A stretch of DNA of 64,000 nucleotides from Lysinibacillus sphaericus (GTDB lineage: Bacteria > Bacillota > Bacilli > Bacillales_A > Planococcaceae), in assembly GCF_001629735.1 (NCBI RefSeq), contig NZ_CP015224.1, forward strand, positions 3,968,001 through 4,032,000, in the 5' to 3' direction. Shown in pieces: positions 35,203-44,175 of this stretch. How positions within the stretch are numbered: position 1 is the first letter of the stretch; each line of letters starts with the position of its first letter. Under the pieces are notes generated by a model. It was given only the letters and a program-made list of their open reading frames with translations, did not search any database and had not been told where the DNA came from. The position numbers and the translations under genes are program-made.

Positions 35203-36034
35203 CAATTTGTTTTCGTTCTAGACGTTTGACAAGGTAAATGCTTATTTCATACAGAATAATCATTGGGATTAATACGAGGAGTTGGCTAATAAAGTCGGGC
35301 GGTGTAATGACAGCGGAGCATATACCCATTACGATATAGGACCATCCCCGTATTTTTCTCATGGATTCAGCACTCAGTACCCCAATAGCTGATAAAAATA
35401 GGGCAACGATCGGTAATTCAAATAATAGCCCAAGCGGTACTGTAGTCATAATTAAAAAATGCATATATTCACTAGCGGATACCATGACATCAAAATTGGT
35501 AGCACCTATGCCGACTAAAAACGAATAGCTTAGCGGGTTTACTACAAAATAGCCAAAAGCGATTCCTAATAAGAACAGTGCCAGCATAACGGGTGCATAG
35601 AGTCCTAAAAATCGACTTTCCGTTTCCTTTAGCCCTGGTTTTACAAAACTCCACAGAAAATGAACAAGAAAAGGCATGGCAAGACCAAATGATAAGGTAG
35701 TTGAAATGGTCATATAAAATTTAACGACCTCAAGTGGTCCTAAAATAATAAGAGAATGACCACGAGTTACAAAGGGAAACCAAATATTAATAGTAGAAAA
35801 AACAACAATAAAAAAAAGAATAAAAACAGTTAGCCCTTTTATTATTTGTTTACGTAAATCCGAAAGATGTTCCAATAATGAGGTAACAGGTATAATAGGC
35901 TCTTCTGCTACTTGTTGATCTTCCATTTTTACTGCTTGTATTTCAACTAAAGCCTCCATAGGTAACGGAGGCTCAGCTTGTGGTTTATCAAGAGGGCTTA
36001 AAAACTTTCTTTTTCCATCCTCATAAGGATCCAT
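35189..36034 (-). CDS. tatC: Twin-arginine translocase subunit TatC
   Basis: 281 residues. The TatC core (about 48-275) has six helices and the conserved start LLEHLSDLRKQIIKG plus FVKPGLKETESRFLG, the region that binds twin-arginine signals. The N-terminal 45 residues are an acidic, Pro-rich extension not found in most TatC. It pairs with TatA encoded 11 bases upstream. Together with the dehydrogenase genes just upstream it forms a Tat export locus. Confidence 0.93.
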   Translation of the reverse strand: MDPYEDGKRKFLSPLDKPQAEPPLPMEALVEIQAVKMEDQQVAEEPIIPVTSLLEHLSDLRKQIIKGLTVFILFFIVVFSTINIWFPFVTRGHSLIILGPLEVVKFYMTISTTLSFGLAMPFLVHFLWSFVKPGLKETESRFLGLYAPVMLALFLLGIAFGYFVVNPLSYSFLVGIGATNFDVMVSASEYMHFLIMTTVPLGLLFELPIVALFLSAIGVLSAESMRKIRGWSYIVMGICSAVITPPDFISQLLVLIPMIILYEISIYLVKRLERKQIESTA

Positions 36035-36045
36035 AGGAAACCCTC

Positions 36046-36249
36046 CTACGAAACATCAGATTTTTTTTCGACCTTTTTCACAGAATCATCATCATCTTCC
36101 ATCAGCCCTTTGGTAGATTTTTTGAATTCTGCAAAGGTTTTACCTACCGCACCGCCGATTTCCGGTAATTTTCTCGGCCCAAAAACAATTAATACAATAA
36201 CTAAAATAATGACTAATCCAGGTACTCCAATTGCTCCAAGACCACCCAT
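36046..36249 (-). CDS. tatA: Twin-arginine translocase subunit TatA
   Basis: 67 residues. One N-terminal helix (about 6-24), the [11 protein letters not shown] hinge, an amphipathic helix and an acidic tail, the classic TatA layout. Forms the pore-like assembly recruited by TatC. AAGGAGG site upstream; co-transcribed with tatC and probably with the dehydrogenase genes (42-bp gap). Confidence 0.93.
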   Translation of the reverse strand: MGGLGAIGVPGLVIILVIVLIVFGPRKLPEIGGAVGKTFAEFKKSTKGLMEDDDDSVKKVEKKSDVS

Positions 36250-36291
36250 ATGCCTTGCCTCCTTAAAATAAAATTATTAGATTGTAAAAAA

Positions 36292-38004
36292 TTAAACTAA
36301 GGAACCACCTGATTGACTATATTTTATGACACCTTCTGCACAACGATAGGCTAGTGCTCCCAATGTTCCAGTCGGATTGTAGCCGCTATTATGTGCAAAG
36401 TTTCCAGCGCTTACAGCGAAGAGATTATCAACATCCCAGTGCTGTAAGTAATTATTCACGACACCTTGCTCTGGCGTTAAACTCATAACAGTCCCGCCAG
36501 TGTTATGCGTTGTTTGGTAAGGAACGATATTATAATCGGTAATTTCAGCATTTGGCACGATTGTTTTTGCGCCCATTTGCTTCATAATGTCTGCTGCACG
36601 CGCAGAAATAAATTTATGAAGTGCACGATCCTGATCCGTAAAGTTGTACGTTAGTTGCATTAATGGAAGACCGTATGCATCCTTGTAGGTTGGATCTAAT
36701 GTTAAATAATTTTGCTTATGTGGCATGGATGCGCCTTGCGCACCAATCCCGAATGAACGTGTATAGTAATGAATAGATTGCTTTTTAAATTCTGGTCCCC
36801 ATGTAGGTGTATCGGGAGGAGTTGGATTTGACCCAATTGGTCGTGTCCCTGTTTGTGTAAGAGCAATGTTCCCACCATGAATAAAATCTAAATCACTATG
36901 GTCGAAATTGTCGCCATTATAATCGTCTACACACATACCTAAAGAGCCTGCTCCCATAAATGTATTGTATTGTTCGTCAAAGAAACCAACAGCCCCAGGT
37001 AAGATTTGATAACAATAATTTCGCCCAAGTGTCCCTTTGCCAGTAGTTGGATCATATCTTTCACCTATGTCAGAGACCATTAGAAGCTTGGCATTATTAA
37101 AGACGTAACTAGTTAAAACGACAGCGTTGGTAGGCTGAATAAATTCTTCTCCTGATACAGTATCGATATATCTTACACCAGTAACTTTATTGCCCTGTTT
37201 TAAAATTTCAACAACGTTTGAATTGTAACGTAAATCAAAATTACCTGTTTTTAATGCAGTAGGAACAACTGTAATTTCTGCTGAGGATTTTGCGCCATAT
37301 TCACAACCGAAACGTTCGCAGAAACCACAATATTGGCAAGCGTTAATCGTTTCACCATCAGGGTTTTTATAAACCTCAGAGACGTTTGCTGATGGTACCA
37401 TGTAAGGTGTTAGCTTTAAGTCCTGTGCCGCCTTTTCAAATTGCATAAGCATAGGAGTTTTCTTCATAGGTCCGGTTGGATAAGGGTTTGAACGTTTTCC
37501 ACTAAATGTATTTTTATCATCTCCCGAAATGCCAGCTGTTTTTTCAAACTTGTCCATATAAGGCTCAAGTTGATCATAAGTTAATCCCCAATCCTGAATG
37601 AGATATTCTGGCCCAAGCTTGTTTGGACCATAATGTTTATCTGTTAGCGTTTTTATTTGGAAATCATAGGGTAAAAAACGGAACGTCATTCCATTCCAAT
37701 GTGTTCCTGACCCTCCCAGCCCCTCTCCAAGTAGAAAGGAACCTAACTGGCGCATTGGTAATGCCTTCATATTACGATCATTTCGAAAAGTAACTGTTTC
37801 TTTGGACAGATTTTGCATTAAATCATAACGAATGGCATAACGGTATTCATCATGAACGTTTAAATAATCTTCAGTACCACGCTTTTGTCCTCGCTCTAAA
37901 CCTACTACCTTTAAACCGGCTTTCGCACATTCAGCAGCAACGATACCACCTGTCCAGCCTACACCAACTGTTACAACGTCTACACTTGGTAATGTTTTGG
38001 CCAT
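36292..38004 (-). CDS. GMC oxidoreductase, gluconate-2-dehydrogenase large-subunit-like
   Basis: A 570-residue FAD enzyme. Dinucleotide motif VTVGVGWTGGIVAAECAKAG and the flavin Glu in VVGLERG are at the N-terminus. The C-terminus has the GMC active-site His (TTHNTGGTVM) and the HNSGYNPTGTLGALA motif. Residues around 220 read CQYCGFCERFGC, a four-Cys cluster which in related FAD dehydrogenases can hold an iron-sulfur centre for electron exit. It has no signal peptide, so it is expected to cross with the Tat-targeted small subunit. Substrate is probably a sugar acid or alcohol. Confidence 0.85.
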   Translation of the reverse strand: MAKTLPSVDVVTVGVGWTGGIVAAECAKAGLKVVGLERGQKRGTEDYLNVHDEYRYAIRYDLMQNLSKETVTFRNDRNMKALPMRQLGSFLLGEGLGGSGTHWNGMTFRFLPYDFQIKTLTDKHYGPNKLGPEYLIQDWGLTYDQLEPYMDKFEKTAGISGDDKNTFSGKRSNPYPTGPMKKTPMLMQFEKAAQDLKLTPYMVPSANVSEVYKNPDGETINACQYCGFCERFGCEYGAKSSAEITVVPTALKTGNFDLRYNSNVVEILKQGNKVTGVRYIDTVSGEEFIQPTNAVVLTSYVFNNAKLLMVSDIGERYDPTTGKGTLGRNYCYQILPGAVGFFDEQYNTFMGAGSLGMCVDDYNGDNFDHSDLDFIHGGNIALTQTGTRPIGSNPTPPDTPTWGPEFKKQSIHYYTRSFGIGAQGASMPHKQNYLTLDPTYKDAYGLPLMQLTYNFTDQDRALHKFISARAADIMKQMGAKTIVPNAEITDYNIVPYQTTHNTGGTVMSLTPEQGVVNNYLQHWDVDNLFAVSAGNFAHNSGYNPTGTLGALAYRCAEGVIKYSQSGGSLV

Positions 38005-38016
38005 GTTTTACCCCCC

Positions 38017-38766
38017 TTAGTGGTTGCCCAAAGATTTAGGCTCAATTTTTTGGAATTTCGAATCTTCAATTTGTGATATATAAGCCATTTGGTGGCCAGG
38101 GAAGTTCTTCATGCGCCAGCCCTCCATATTACGATTCCCTCCGTACATTGGGTCCGAATAGGCGCCCTCTAATGTAGCAGCTCGTAACAGTGTAAAGAAG
38201 AATGCTGATTGCACACCGACCATTTCAACTTCCCCCTTTTGAAAGGCTGTTAAAATTTCGTCAATCTGTTCACCATCCAAATCGTTGAAGCTTTTTTTAT
38301 AACGCTTTTGAGCTTCATCTTCCATTTTTTGAATACCTTGTCTGAAAATTTCAGCTCGTGTTAGGCGGCTTTGATAGCCTTGAGTAGGGGTACCTACATC
38401 AAAGGGGCCTTGCATATATTCTTTAGAATTACTACCATAATTTCCTGCTAATTGGTGATCGATAAAATAAGGGACATCTAATCCTATAGCACCTGGACCT
38501 AAGTCATCTTCTGGAAAAATACGTTCTGTTGCCTTTGATAAAATACTAAAATCTCTTTCATTTCTAAAAAACATTTTTGCTTTCGGCGAACCAAGAGCCT
38601 CATTCGTAGTACCGTGTCCACCATGCTCCAGAGTAGAAGTACCTTTACCATTGATGTTGTAGCCTACTAGTCCTCCAATTAATCCACCACCGACTAATGT
38701 ACCAGCAGCAATACCAGTTGTCTTTAAAAAGTCTCGACGTGAAACATTGTTCTTGTCTGAACTCAT
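38017..38766 (-). CDS. Gluconate-2-dehydrogenase small (subunit 3) family, Tat substrate
   Basis: 249 residues. The N-terminus VSRRDFLKTTGIAAGTLVGG is a textbook twin-arginine signal (SRRDFLK). A Gluconate_2-dh3 domain follows (MFFRNERDFSILSKATERIFPEDDLGPGAIGLDVPYFID). In the family it stabilises and exports the FAD subunit, encoded 12 bases downstream. The membrane cytochrome c subunit of the classic three-subunit enzyme is not in the locus. The electron acceptor is therefore unclear. First gene of a unit running through tatA and tatC. Confidence 0.88.
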   Translation of the reverse strand: MSSDKNNVSRRDFLKTTGIAAGTLVGGGLIGGLVGYNINGKGTSTLEHGGHGTTNEALGSPKAKMFFRNERDFSILSKATERIFPEDDLGPGAIGLDVPYFIDHQLAGNYGSNSKEYMQGPFDVGTPTQGYQSRLTRAEIFRQGIQKMEDEAQKRYKKSFNDLDGEQIDEILTAFQKGEVEMVGVQSAFFFTLLRAATLEGAYSDPMYGGNRNMEGWRMKNFPGHQMAYISQIEDSKFQKIEPKSLGNH

Positions 38767-38888
38767 AGTAATCCTCCCCTCAAATTTTTGAATCTATCCT
38801 AATTCTAATAATCAGCAAAAAATATAAATTATAATCAATTTCTGTTGGAAAAAGTTTTAATTTCATCCATTAAAGCCAATGAATTTTG

Positions 38889-38915
38889 TCAATCAATAGC
38901 GAAAGATACCGATAA
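38889..38915 (+). promoter_or_regulatory. Sigma-D-like (flagellar/chemotaxis) promoter
   Basis: TCAA, 15 bases, then ACCGATAA, against the sigma-D consensus TAAA-N15-GCCGATAT (three mismatches in twelve). It lies about 178 bp before the chemoreceptor gene, the kind of gene sigma-D controls. The rest of 38767-39093 shows no gene. Confidence 0.5.
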
Positions 38916-39093
38916 CTTAGAAAAATGTAGAAAATTGTTAACACTATAACAATAGGTAAAATGGTATTATTATACATTAATTAATCTTATTGGAAAAGTT
39001 TTGTTGACTTCTTCTTTTGCTGACTTTACTCTGAAAGTAATGCATAAATAACTGAATTTTATAGCTAAAAATGGAAGAAGTGAGAATAAGGAA

Positions 39094-41091
39094 ATGTGGA
39101 TAAAAGGAATTGGCGGTAAATTAGTCGTTGCAATTATTGCTCTTGTATTTGTGACGTGTGGAACGCTGGGACTGTCTACTTGGATAAATAGTACTAAGGC
39201 AATGAATGAACAAGTGGAAACAAACTTGGTTTCTAGAGCTGGGGATGTTTCACAATACATAGAAGAACATTTTCAATTAACATTAGTAGAGGTTGAGGCA
39301 ATAGCAGAGCAAGAGGCTGTACGTAGTATGGATTTTGAAAAGCAAAAACAATATTTATCGAAACGTCTTGCGGATAATAAAAACTACCTTGGCTTTGGTA
39401 TTATTAAAGCTGATGGAGTAGCCCATTATTTGGATGATACAACTGCTGATTTAGGTGATCGTGATTATGTAAAGGAAGGCTTTACGGGTAATTCAGTTAT
39501 GTCTGAAATTACGATTAGCCGCGTAACTGGTGAACCTGTTATTTTAATTGTGTCTCCAATCGACACTGTGTCAGGTGAGAAAGCATTATTACTAGCCCGT
39601 ATAGATGGTTATTATTTATCCAATATTGTCGAGGATATTAAAGTTGGAAACAGTGGGTACGCATTTATGTTAGACGCTAACGGAACCATCATTGGACATA
39701 ATAATCACTCCTATGTGAAAGAGCAAAATAACCCCATTAAGGAAGCGGAAGAAACAGGTGTAATGACTGGTAGAGCATTGGCTGCTAAAGAGATGATTGC
39801 AAATAAAAGTGGTTATTTTTCTTTTGAAACAGAGGATGCAGGTACTAACTTGATGGGCTACCATACGCTTGATAATGGTTGGAAAATGGGAGTTGTAGCT
39901 TTAGAAAATGAGATGTTTTCAGGGCTTTCTAAGCTCAAGACGAACTTTATTGTCACAACTATTATTGTCTCATTATTAGGGCTAATCATTTCGTTTGCTA
40001 TTTCACGATCTGTTAGTAGACCGCTTCGTCATGTTCTTCGCATTAGTGAAGGCTTATCAGAGGGTGACTTTACACAAGAGATTCCTGAAAAATATTTAAA
40101 ACGCATTGATGAGATGGGGACAATGTCGCGTGCATTGGATCGCATGACTGATAATATGCGGGAAATGATAGCAAAGGTGAGCCATGAAGCTACTACTGTG
40201 AATGAAGCTTCTTGTGACTTAATGGGAGATGTCATGGCTGTAACAAAACATTCTGAACAAATAGCAGGTGCCATAAATGAAGTAGATAGAGGAGCACAAA
40301 GCCAAACCGTGATGGCAGAGGAAAGTGCATCTGCTATGGAGCAAATGGCTTTAGGGATACAAAATGTAGCTGAAGTAGCCTCAACCATTGCTTCAAATAC
40401 AGATTTTATTTCCCAGAAAATTAGTGAAAGTAATCATGCTGTCCAACAATCAATTTGTCGGATGAATGAAATTCAGGAAGGGACTACTGCTGAGCTGATG
40501 ATTATTCATAAATTAGAAAAGGAGTCTGAGGAAATAAACTTAATTTCTAATATGATTACAGCTATTTCTGAACAAACAAATTTATTAGCACTTAATGCAT
40601 CTATTGAAGCTGCACGAGCTGGAGATGCAGGTAAGGGCTTTGCAGTTGTGGCAGAAGAGGTTCGCAAGCTATCAGAGCAAACAGCCGAGTCTGCTACTAA
40701 AATTAATGTGTTAATTGAACGAGTTCAATCGTACACCTTAGAGGTCGTGAAGGCAGCAGAATCAGGTGAAGATAACGTGGAACGCGGATTAGCATCCATT
40801 GAGGCAGTGGGCGAACGCTTTGAGGAAATAGTTCGAGCTGTTGGGGAAATAGCTGGCCAAGTTGAAGAAATGAATGCTTCAGCTGAACAAATGTCTGCCA
40901 ATACTGAGGAAGTTTCAGCTTCTATGGAAGAAATGGCTGCCACTGCACATGCTGCAAGTGATTATGTACATGAGGTAACAGATGCCACAACAGAACAGTT
41001 AAAAACAGTTACAACGATGAATAATCAAACTGAAAAACTGTCAGAAATGGCGAAACGTTTATATGAGGCCATTCAAAAATTTAAATATTAA
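39094..41091 (+). CDS. Methyl-accepting chemotaxis protein
   Basis: A 665-residue chemoreceptor. Helix 1 (about 9-29), an extracellular double-Cache ligand domain (about 35-275), helix 2 (about 285-305), HAMP and a long cytoplasmic signalling coiled coil. The hairpin tip [40 protein letters not shown] is essentially invariant in MCPs. dCache receptors of this group often sense amino acids or organic acids. A sigma-D-like promoter upstream fits motility regulation. Monocistronic. Confidence 0.95.
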   Translation: MWIKGIGGKLVVAIIALVFVTCGTLGLSTWINSTKAMNEQVETNLVSRAGDVSQYIEEHFQLTLVEVEAIAEQEAVRSMDFEKQKQYLSKRLADNKNYLGFGIIKADGVAHYLDDTTADLGDRDYVKEGFTGNSVMSEITISRVTGEPVILIVSPIDTVSGEKALLLARIDGYYLSNIVEDIKVGNSGYAFMLDANGTIIGHNNHSYVKEQNNPIKEAEETGVMTGRALAAKEMIANKSGYFSFETEDAGTNLMGYHTLDNGWKMGVVALENEMFSGLSKLKTNFIVTTIIVSLLGLIISFAISRSVSRPLRHVLRISEGLSEGDFTQEIPEKYLKRIDEMGTMSRALDRMTDNMREMIAKVSHEATTVNEASCDLMGDVMAVTKHSEQIAGAINEVDRGAQSQTVMAEESASAMEQMALGIQNVAEVASTIASNTDFISQKISESNHAVQQSICRMNEIQEGTTAELMIIHKLEKESEEINLISNMITAISEQTNLLALNASIEAARAGDAGKGFAVVAEEVRKLSEQTAESATKINVLIERVQSYTLEVVKAAESGEDNVERGLASIEAVGERFEEIVRAVGEIAGQVEEMNASAEQMSANTEEVSASMEEMAATAHAASDYVHEVTDATTEQLKTVTTMNNQTEKLSEMAKRLYEAIQKFKY

Positions 41092-41093
41092 AG

Positions 41094-41130
41094 AAGAGGA
41101 GCTGTCCAATTTTGGCAGCTCCTCTTTGGT
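41094..41130. terminator. Bidirectional terminator
   Basis: An 11-bp stem, AAGAGGAGCTG (41094-41104) with CAGCTCCTCTT (41116-41126), between the convergent chemoreceptor and AlaX genes. Confidence 0.88.
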
Positions 41131-41138
41131 TAGCGGGC

Positions 41139-42317
41139 TTAAATGTTTTGTATAGCTTCTAAAAGTTCTTCTTTAGAAATAATACATTCACCGCCTCCTT
41201 GTACCATTTGATCGCTTCCACCACCCTTACCATTAATGAGCGGTAATGCCTTTTCAGCAATAGCCTTCATGCTTTTAGATACATTTTTCCCTCTAGCTGC
41301 AACGAACTGTAGCTTGCCTTCACTTTCAGAAACAAGCAAAGTGATCATGTCGTCATGTTCAGAAACAATGGTACGAGCTAATTTTTGTAGTTCTTGCATA
41401 GTTCGTTGTTGAAAAGCAGCCGTCATAAGATTTCCGCTATTTGAAACGAGTGCTTTTGCTTCATAGGTTAATAGCTCCTCTTTGGCTGCAACAAGTGCTC
41501 TTTCTGTATGTTTCTGAGCGCTTAGTATTTTAGTGAGGGCTGTAGCAGCTTCTACTTCAGGAACGCTTAGCTGGCGAGCTACATCACCTAATACTTTTTT
41601 ACGCATAGCAAGTTCATGCAAAACACGTTGTCCACAAACAAATGATACGCGAACATTGCCCTTCATTTTTTCAGTACCTAGAATTTTTATGGCATTGACC
41701 TGCCCAGTAGATGTTGGATGAGTGCCACCACAGCCGTTGTAATCATAGTTAGGAATGATAACAAGTCGAATATCTCCGGCCACTGCAACCTCTTTACGCA
41801 GATGATAATGGACCAGTTCATTTTCTGTAATCCATGTAGTTTCAATTGGAAGATTTTCCAAAATGACTTCATTAGCTCGTGCTTCGGCTGCAGCAAGCTG
41901 TTGTTCCGTCAAAGTATCGACAGCAATATCAATTGTGACGTGCTGGCTTCCTAGATGAAAACTAACCGTCTGAGCATCAAAAAGTTCTACAAATGCGGCT
42001 GTTAAAATATGCTGACCAGCATGTTGCTGCATATGGTCGAATCGTCTAGACCAATTTAATGTGCCGTGCACAATGCCTTTCAACTCCGATATATCACCCT
42101 GCATGTAATGACGAATCTCTTCTCCGTTTTTCTCTACATCTATGACGTCAATTCCATTCAATGTTCCAGTATCATGGGGTTGTCCTCCGCCAGTTGGATA
42201 AAATGCAGTATTAGATAATACAACATAATGACGACCTAATTCGTCGATTTCTTTACTAACAATATGAGCATCAAACTCACGTAACATAACGTCCTGATAA
42301 TATAATAAATTTTTCAA
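41139..42317 (-). CDS. Long-form AlaX alanyl-tRNA editing protein
   Basis: 392 residues, homologous to the editing and C-terminal parts of alanyl-tRNA synthetase without the catalytic core. Zinc ligands His95 and His99 (HMQQHAGQH), then Cys196 and His200 (CGGTH). A DHHA1 domain follows, ending in the glycine-rich GKGGGSDQMVQGGG. It hydrolyses Ser-tRNA(Ala) (and perhaps Gly-tRNA) in trans. The start is TTG 42317, seven bases after AAAGGAGG; the frame reaches 42419 without a ribosome site. Confidence 0.9.
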   Translation of the reverse strand: MKNLLYYQDVMLREFDAHIVSKEIDELGRHYVVLSNTAFYPTGGGQPHDTGTLNGIDVIDVEKNGEEIRHYMQGDISELKGIVHGTLNWSRRFDHMQQHAGQHILTAAFVELFDAQTVSFHLGSQHVTIDIAVDTLTEQQLAAAEARANEVILENLPIETTWITENELVHYHLRKEVAVAGDIRLVIIPNYDYNGCGGTHPTSTGQVNAIKILGTEKMKGNVRVSFVCGQRVLHELAMRKKVLGDVARQLSVPEVEAATALTKILSAQKHTERALVAAKEELLTYEAKALVSNSGNLMTAAFQQRTMQELQKLARTIVSEHDDMITLLVSESEGKLQFVAARGKNVSKSMKAIAEKALPLINGKGGGSDQMVQGGGECIISKEELLEAIQNI

Positions 42318-42470
42318 GAAAAAGCCTCCTTTTATGTAGATACGGTTTATGCAGGGTTGATTCCAGTTTATTTTGGCATAATTACTTACAGGTGTATATG
42401 GCTTTTCTAGTTGACCCATGCTGAAATTGATTTAATATAGAAAGGAACAGCTAAAGATAAAGGAGCTAGT

Positions 42471-42761
42471 ATGATGGAAATTACACAATTCTCAATGGAA
42501 GAAATTTTAGACCCAACCAATATTATGGAAGGGAAGCGGTACGAATTTATTTTAGATATTGAAATTGATGAAGAAGATGAGCTATATCACGAAGCAGGTA
42601 TTGAAATTCGTGTTCTCATTGGTGAAAAGGCAGAGGAGCCCTATATTTTAAACTACTTCATAATGGAAAAGGCAGAGGGTGAATACTTAGATTTTGCTCT
42701 AGAGGATGATGAGCTAGAAGAAATTTTAGTATTTTGTAAAGAGGAAATAGCAAAGGCATAG
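42471..42761 (+). CDS. Small acidic protein, DUF6509-like
   Basis: A 96-residue acidic cytosolic protein (about 30 Glu/Asp). It has ILDPTNIMEGKRYEFILDIEIDEEDELYHEAGIEIRVL, which I recall as the pattern of the DUF6509 family of Bacillaceae, sometimes mislabelled pullulanase. No enzymatic motif. AAAGGAG precedes a double ATG, so translation may start at 42471 or 42474. Divergent from AlaX, followed by a terminator. Function unknown. Confidence 0.7.
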   Translation: MMEITQFSMEEILDPTNIMEGKRYEFILDIEIDEEDELYHEAGIEIRVLIGEKAEEPYILNYFIMEKAEGEYLDFALEDDELEEILVFCKEEIAKA

Positions 42762-42765
42762 AACG

Positions 42766-42803
42766 AAACAGGTAGAGAGTATATTCTTTACCTGTTTTTT
42801 TAT
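42766..42803 (+). terminator. Rho-independent terminator
   Basis: AAACAGGTA (42766-42774) with TACCTGTTT (42789-42797), followed by TTT. It ends the small acidic protein gene. Confidence 0.85.
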
Positions 42804-43016
42804 TTTGATGAAGTAGAGGCCTTTATCTTCCAGAATTGCTTTAAAGACAATGGATTTATGTTGGTGTGATTAACATCGCACTAATCAAAAATCTGGGGTG
42901 AAGGGACGGACTTAAGGATAATGTAAGCTTATTGATATATTCTCGTAGAGTGAGGGAATTAAACTGAGTTTTAGGTTTCATCAATTCGGGCAATTTAAAT
43001 AGAGAGGTGCTTATCT

Positions 43017-44162
43017 ATGTCAACTTACACGCAATCCATTCTTATTGCATTTTTTATAACGATTATTTTATCATTTATTCTTTTTATTCCATGGCTTATT
43101 TATACGTATCGAAAATATAGTTATTTGTCTATGTCTAAAACCATTATTATGTTCTCCTTTATTTTTTACTTTTTATCTGCACTTTGTTTAGTATTACTTC
43201 CGTTCCCATCTACAAGGGATACTTGCTCACTTCAATCGCCAGATACAGTCCATACAAATTTACGACTATTTCAATTTATTGAGGATATTTTAAAGGGTAG
43301 TGGTGTTGTCTTAACCAGTCCATCGACATGGCTTGTTATCACGAAACAGCAAGCATTTTATCAAGCGTTTTTTAATTTCTTATTATTGATGCCATTTGGT
43401 GTGTACTTACGATATTTTCTTCAAGAAAGAAGGTACTGGAAACGTGCATTTTTATTAAGCTTTTTGCTAACATTGTTTTATGAGATCACACAAAGAACAG
43501 GTATTTATGGCATTTTTAATTGTGCCTATCGCATATTTGATGTGGATGATTTATTGCTAAACAGCGTAGGTGCATTACTAGGTTTCTTTTTAGCTCCTAT
43601 CGTGTGGGCACTATTTCCTTCTCATGAAGAAGTCGAGGCTAAAGCTGCTGAAATGGAAAAAAGTGATATTGTAAAACCAATATCTGTTTTACTGGCATTA
43701 GTCATTGATTTATTTATAGTTCAGGTGATTTGGTTCATTATTGGCACTCTAACTGGGTATAGTGGCACTTTCGAATTCTTAGTCATTATTGCACTATATA
43801 TGGCCATCTTTGGCTTCATACCAAGTTTAATGAATGGCGCAACGTTGGGTATGAAAATTATGCGCTTTACAATGGTCAATAAGAAAGGCAAAAGTATTGT
43901 AAGACAATCCTGGAAACGCTGTATAGCTATTGTTGCTACAGTATTGCTATCTGAGGCCATTACAACGGTCGGTAACATTCAATTAGATATGGATTCACCA
44001 TTCTATGTTCTGCAAATTCTCATTTCTTTACTAGCCTCATTAGGAGGTTTTGCACTTACAATGATAATAGCTATTCATGTTATACGCGTCATTGTAAGCG
44101 GAGGAAAGCGTCGTTTGTATATCGATCAATATGCTGATTTGATGGCAACAAAGAAAAAATAA
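43017..44162 (+). CDS. VanZ-RDD fusion membrane protein
   Basis: 381 residues with about eight helices. Residues 1-205 form a VanZ-like domain (first helix, LVLLPFPSTRD, NFLLLMPFGVYLRYF, LLTLFYEITQRTGIYG, FDVDDLLLNSVGALLGF). Residues 225-375 form an RDD domain (LVIDLFIVQVIWF, LGMKIMRFTMVNKKGK). VanZ-type proteins change cell-envelope sensitivity to teicoplanin and lipoglycopeptides; RDD domains occur in membrane proteins of ion or osmotic stress. GAGAGGTG site upstream. The downstream reductase starts 14 bases later, so they probably share a transcript. Confidence 0.85.
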   Translation: MSTYTQSILIAFFITIILSFILFIPWLIYTYRKYSYLSMSKTIIMFSFIFYFLSALCLVLLPFPSTRDTCSLQSPDTVHTNLRLFQFIEDILKGSGVVLTSPSTWLVITKQQAFYQAFFNFLLLMPFGVYLRYFLQERRYWKRAFLLSFLLTLFYEITQRTGIYGIFNCAYRIFDVDDLLLNSVGALLGFFLAPIVWALFPSHEEVEAKAAEMEKSDIVKPISVLLALVIDLFIVQVIWFIIGTLTGYSGTFEFLVIIALYMAIFGFIPSLMNGATLGMKIMRFTMVNKKGKSIVRQSWKRCIAIVATVLLSEAITTVGNIQLDMDSPFYVLQILISLLASLGGFALTMIIAIHVIRVIVSGGKRRLYIDQYADLMATKKK

Positions 44163-44175
44163 GGGGGCAAGTGGA

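Noticed and set aside
42913..42935. GTAAGCTTA word before the VanZ-RDD gene resembling the 46104 palindrome
   Set aside because: Only nine bases match and the TTGCTG part and second repeat are missing.
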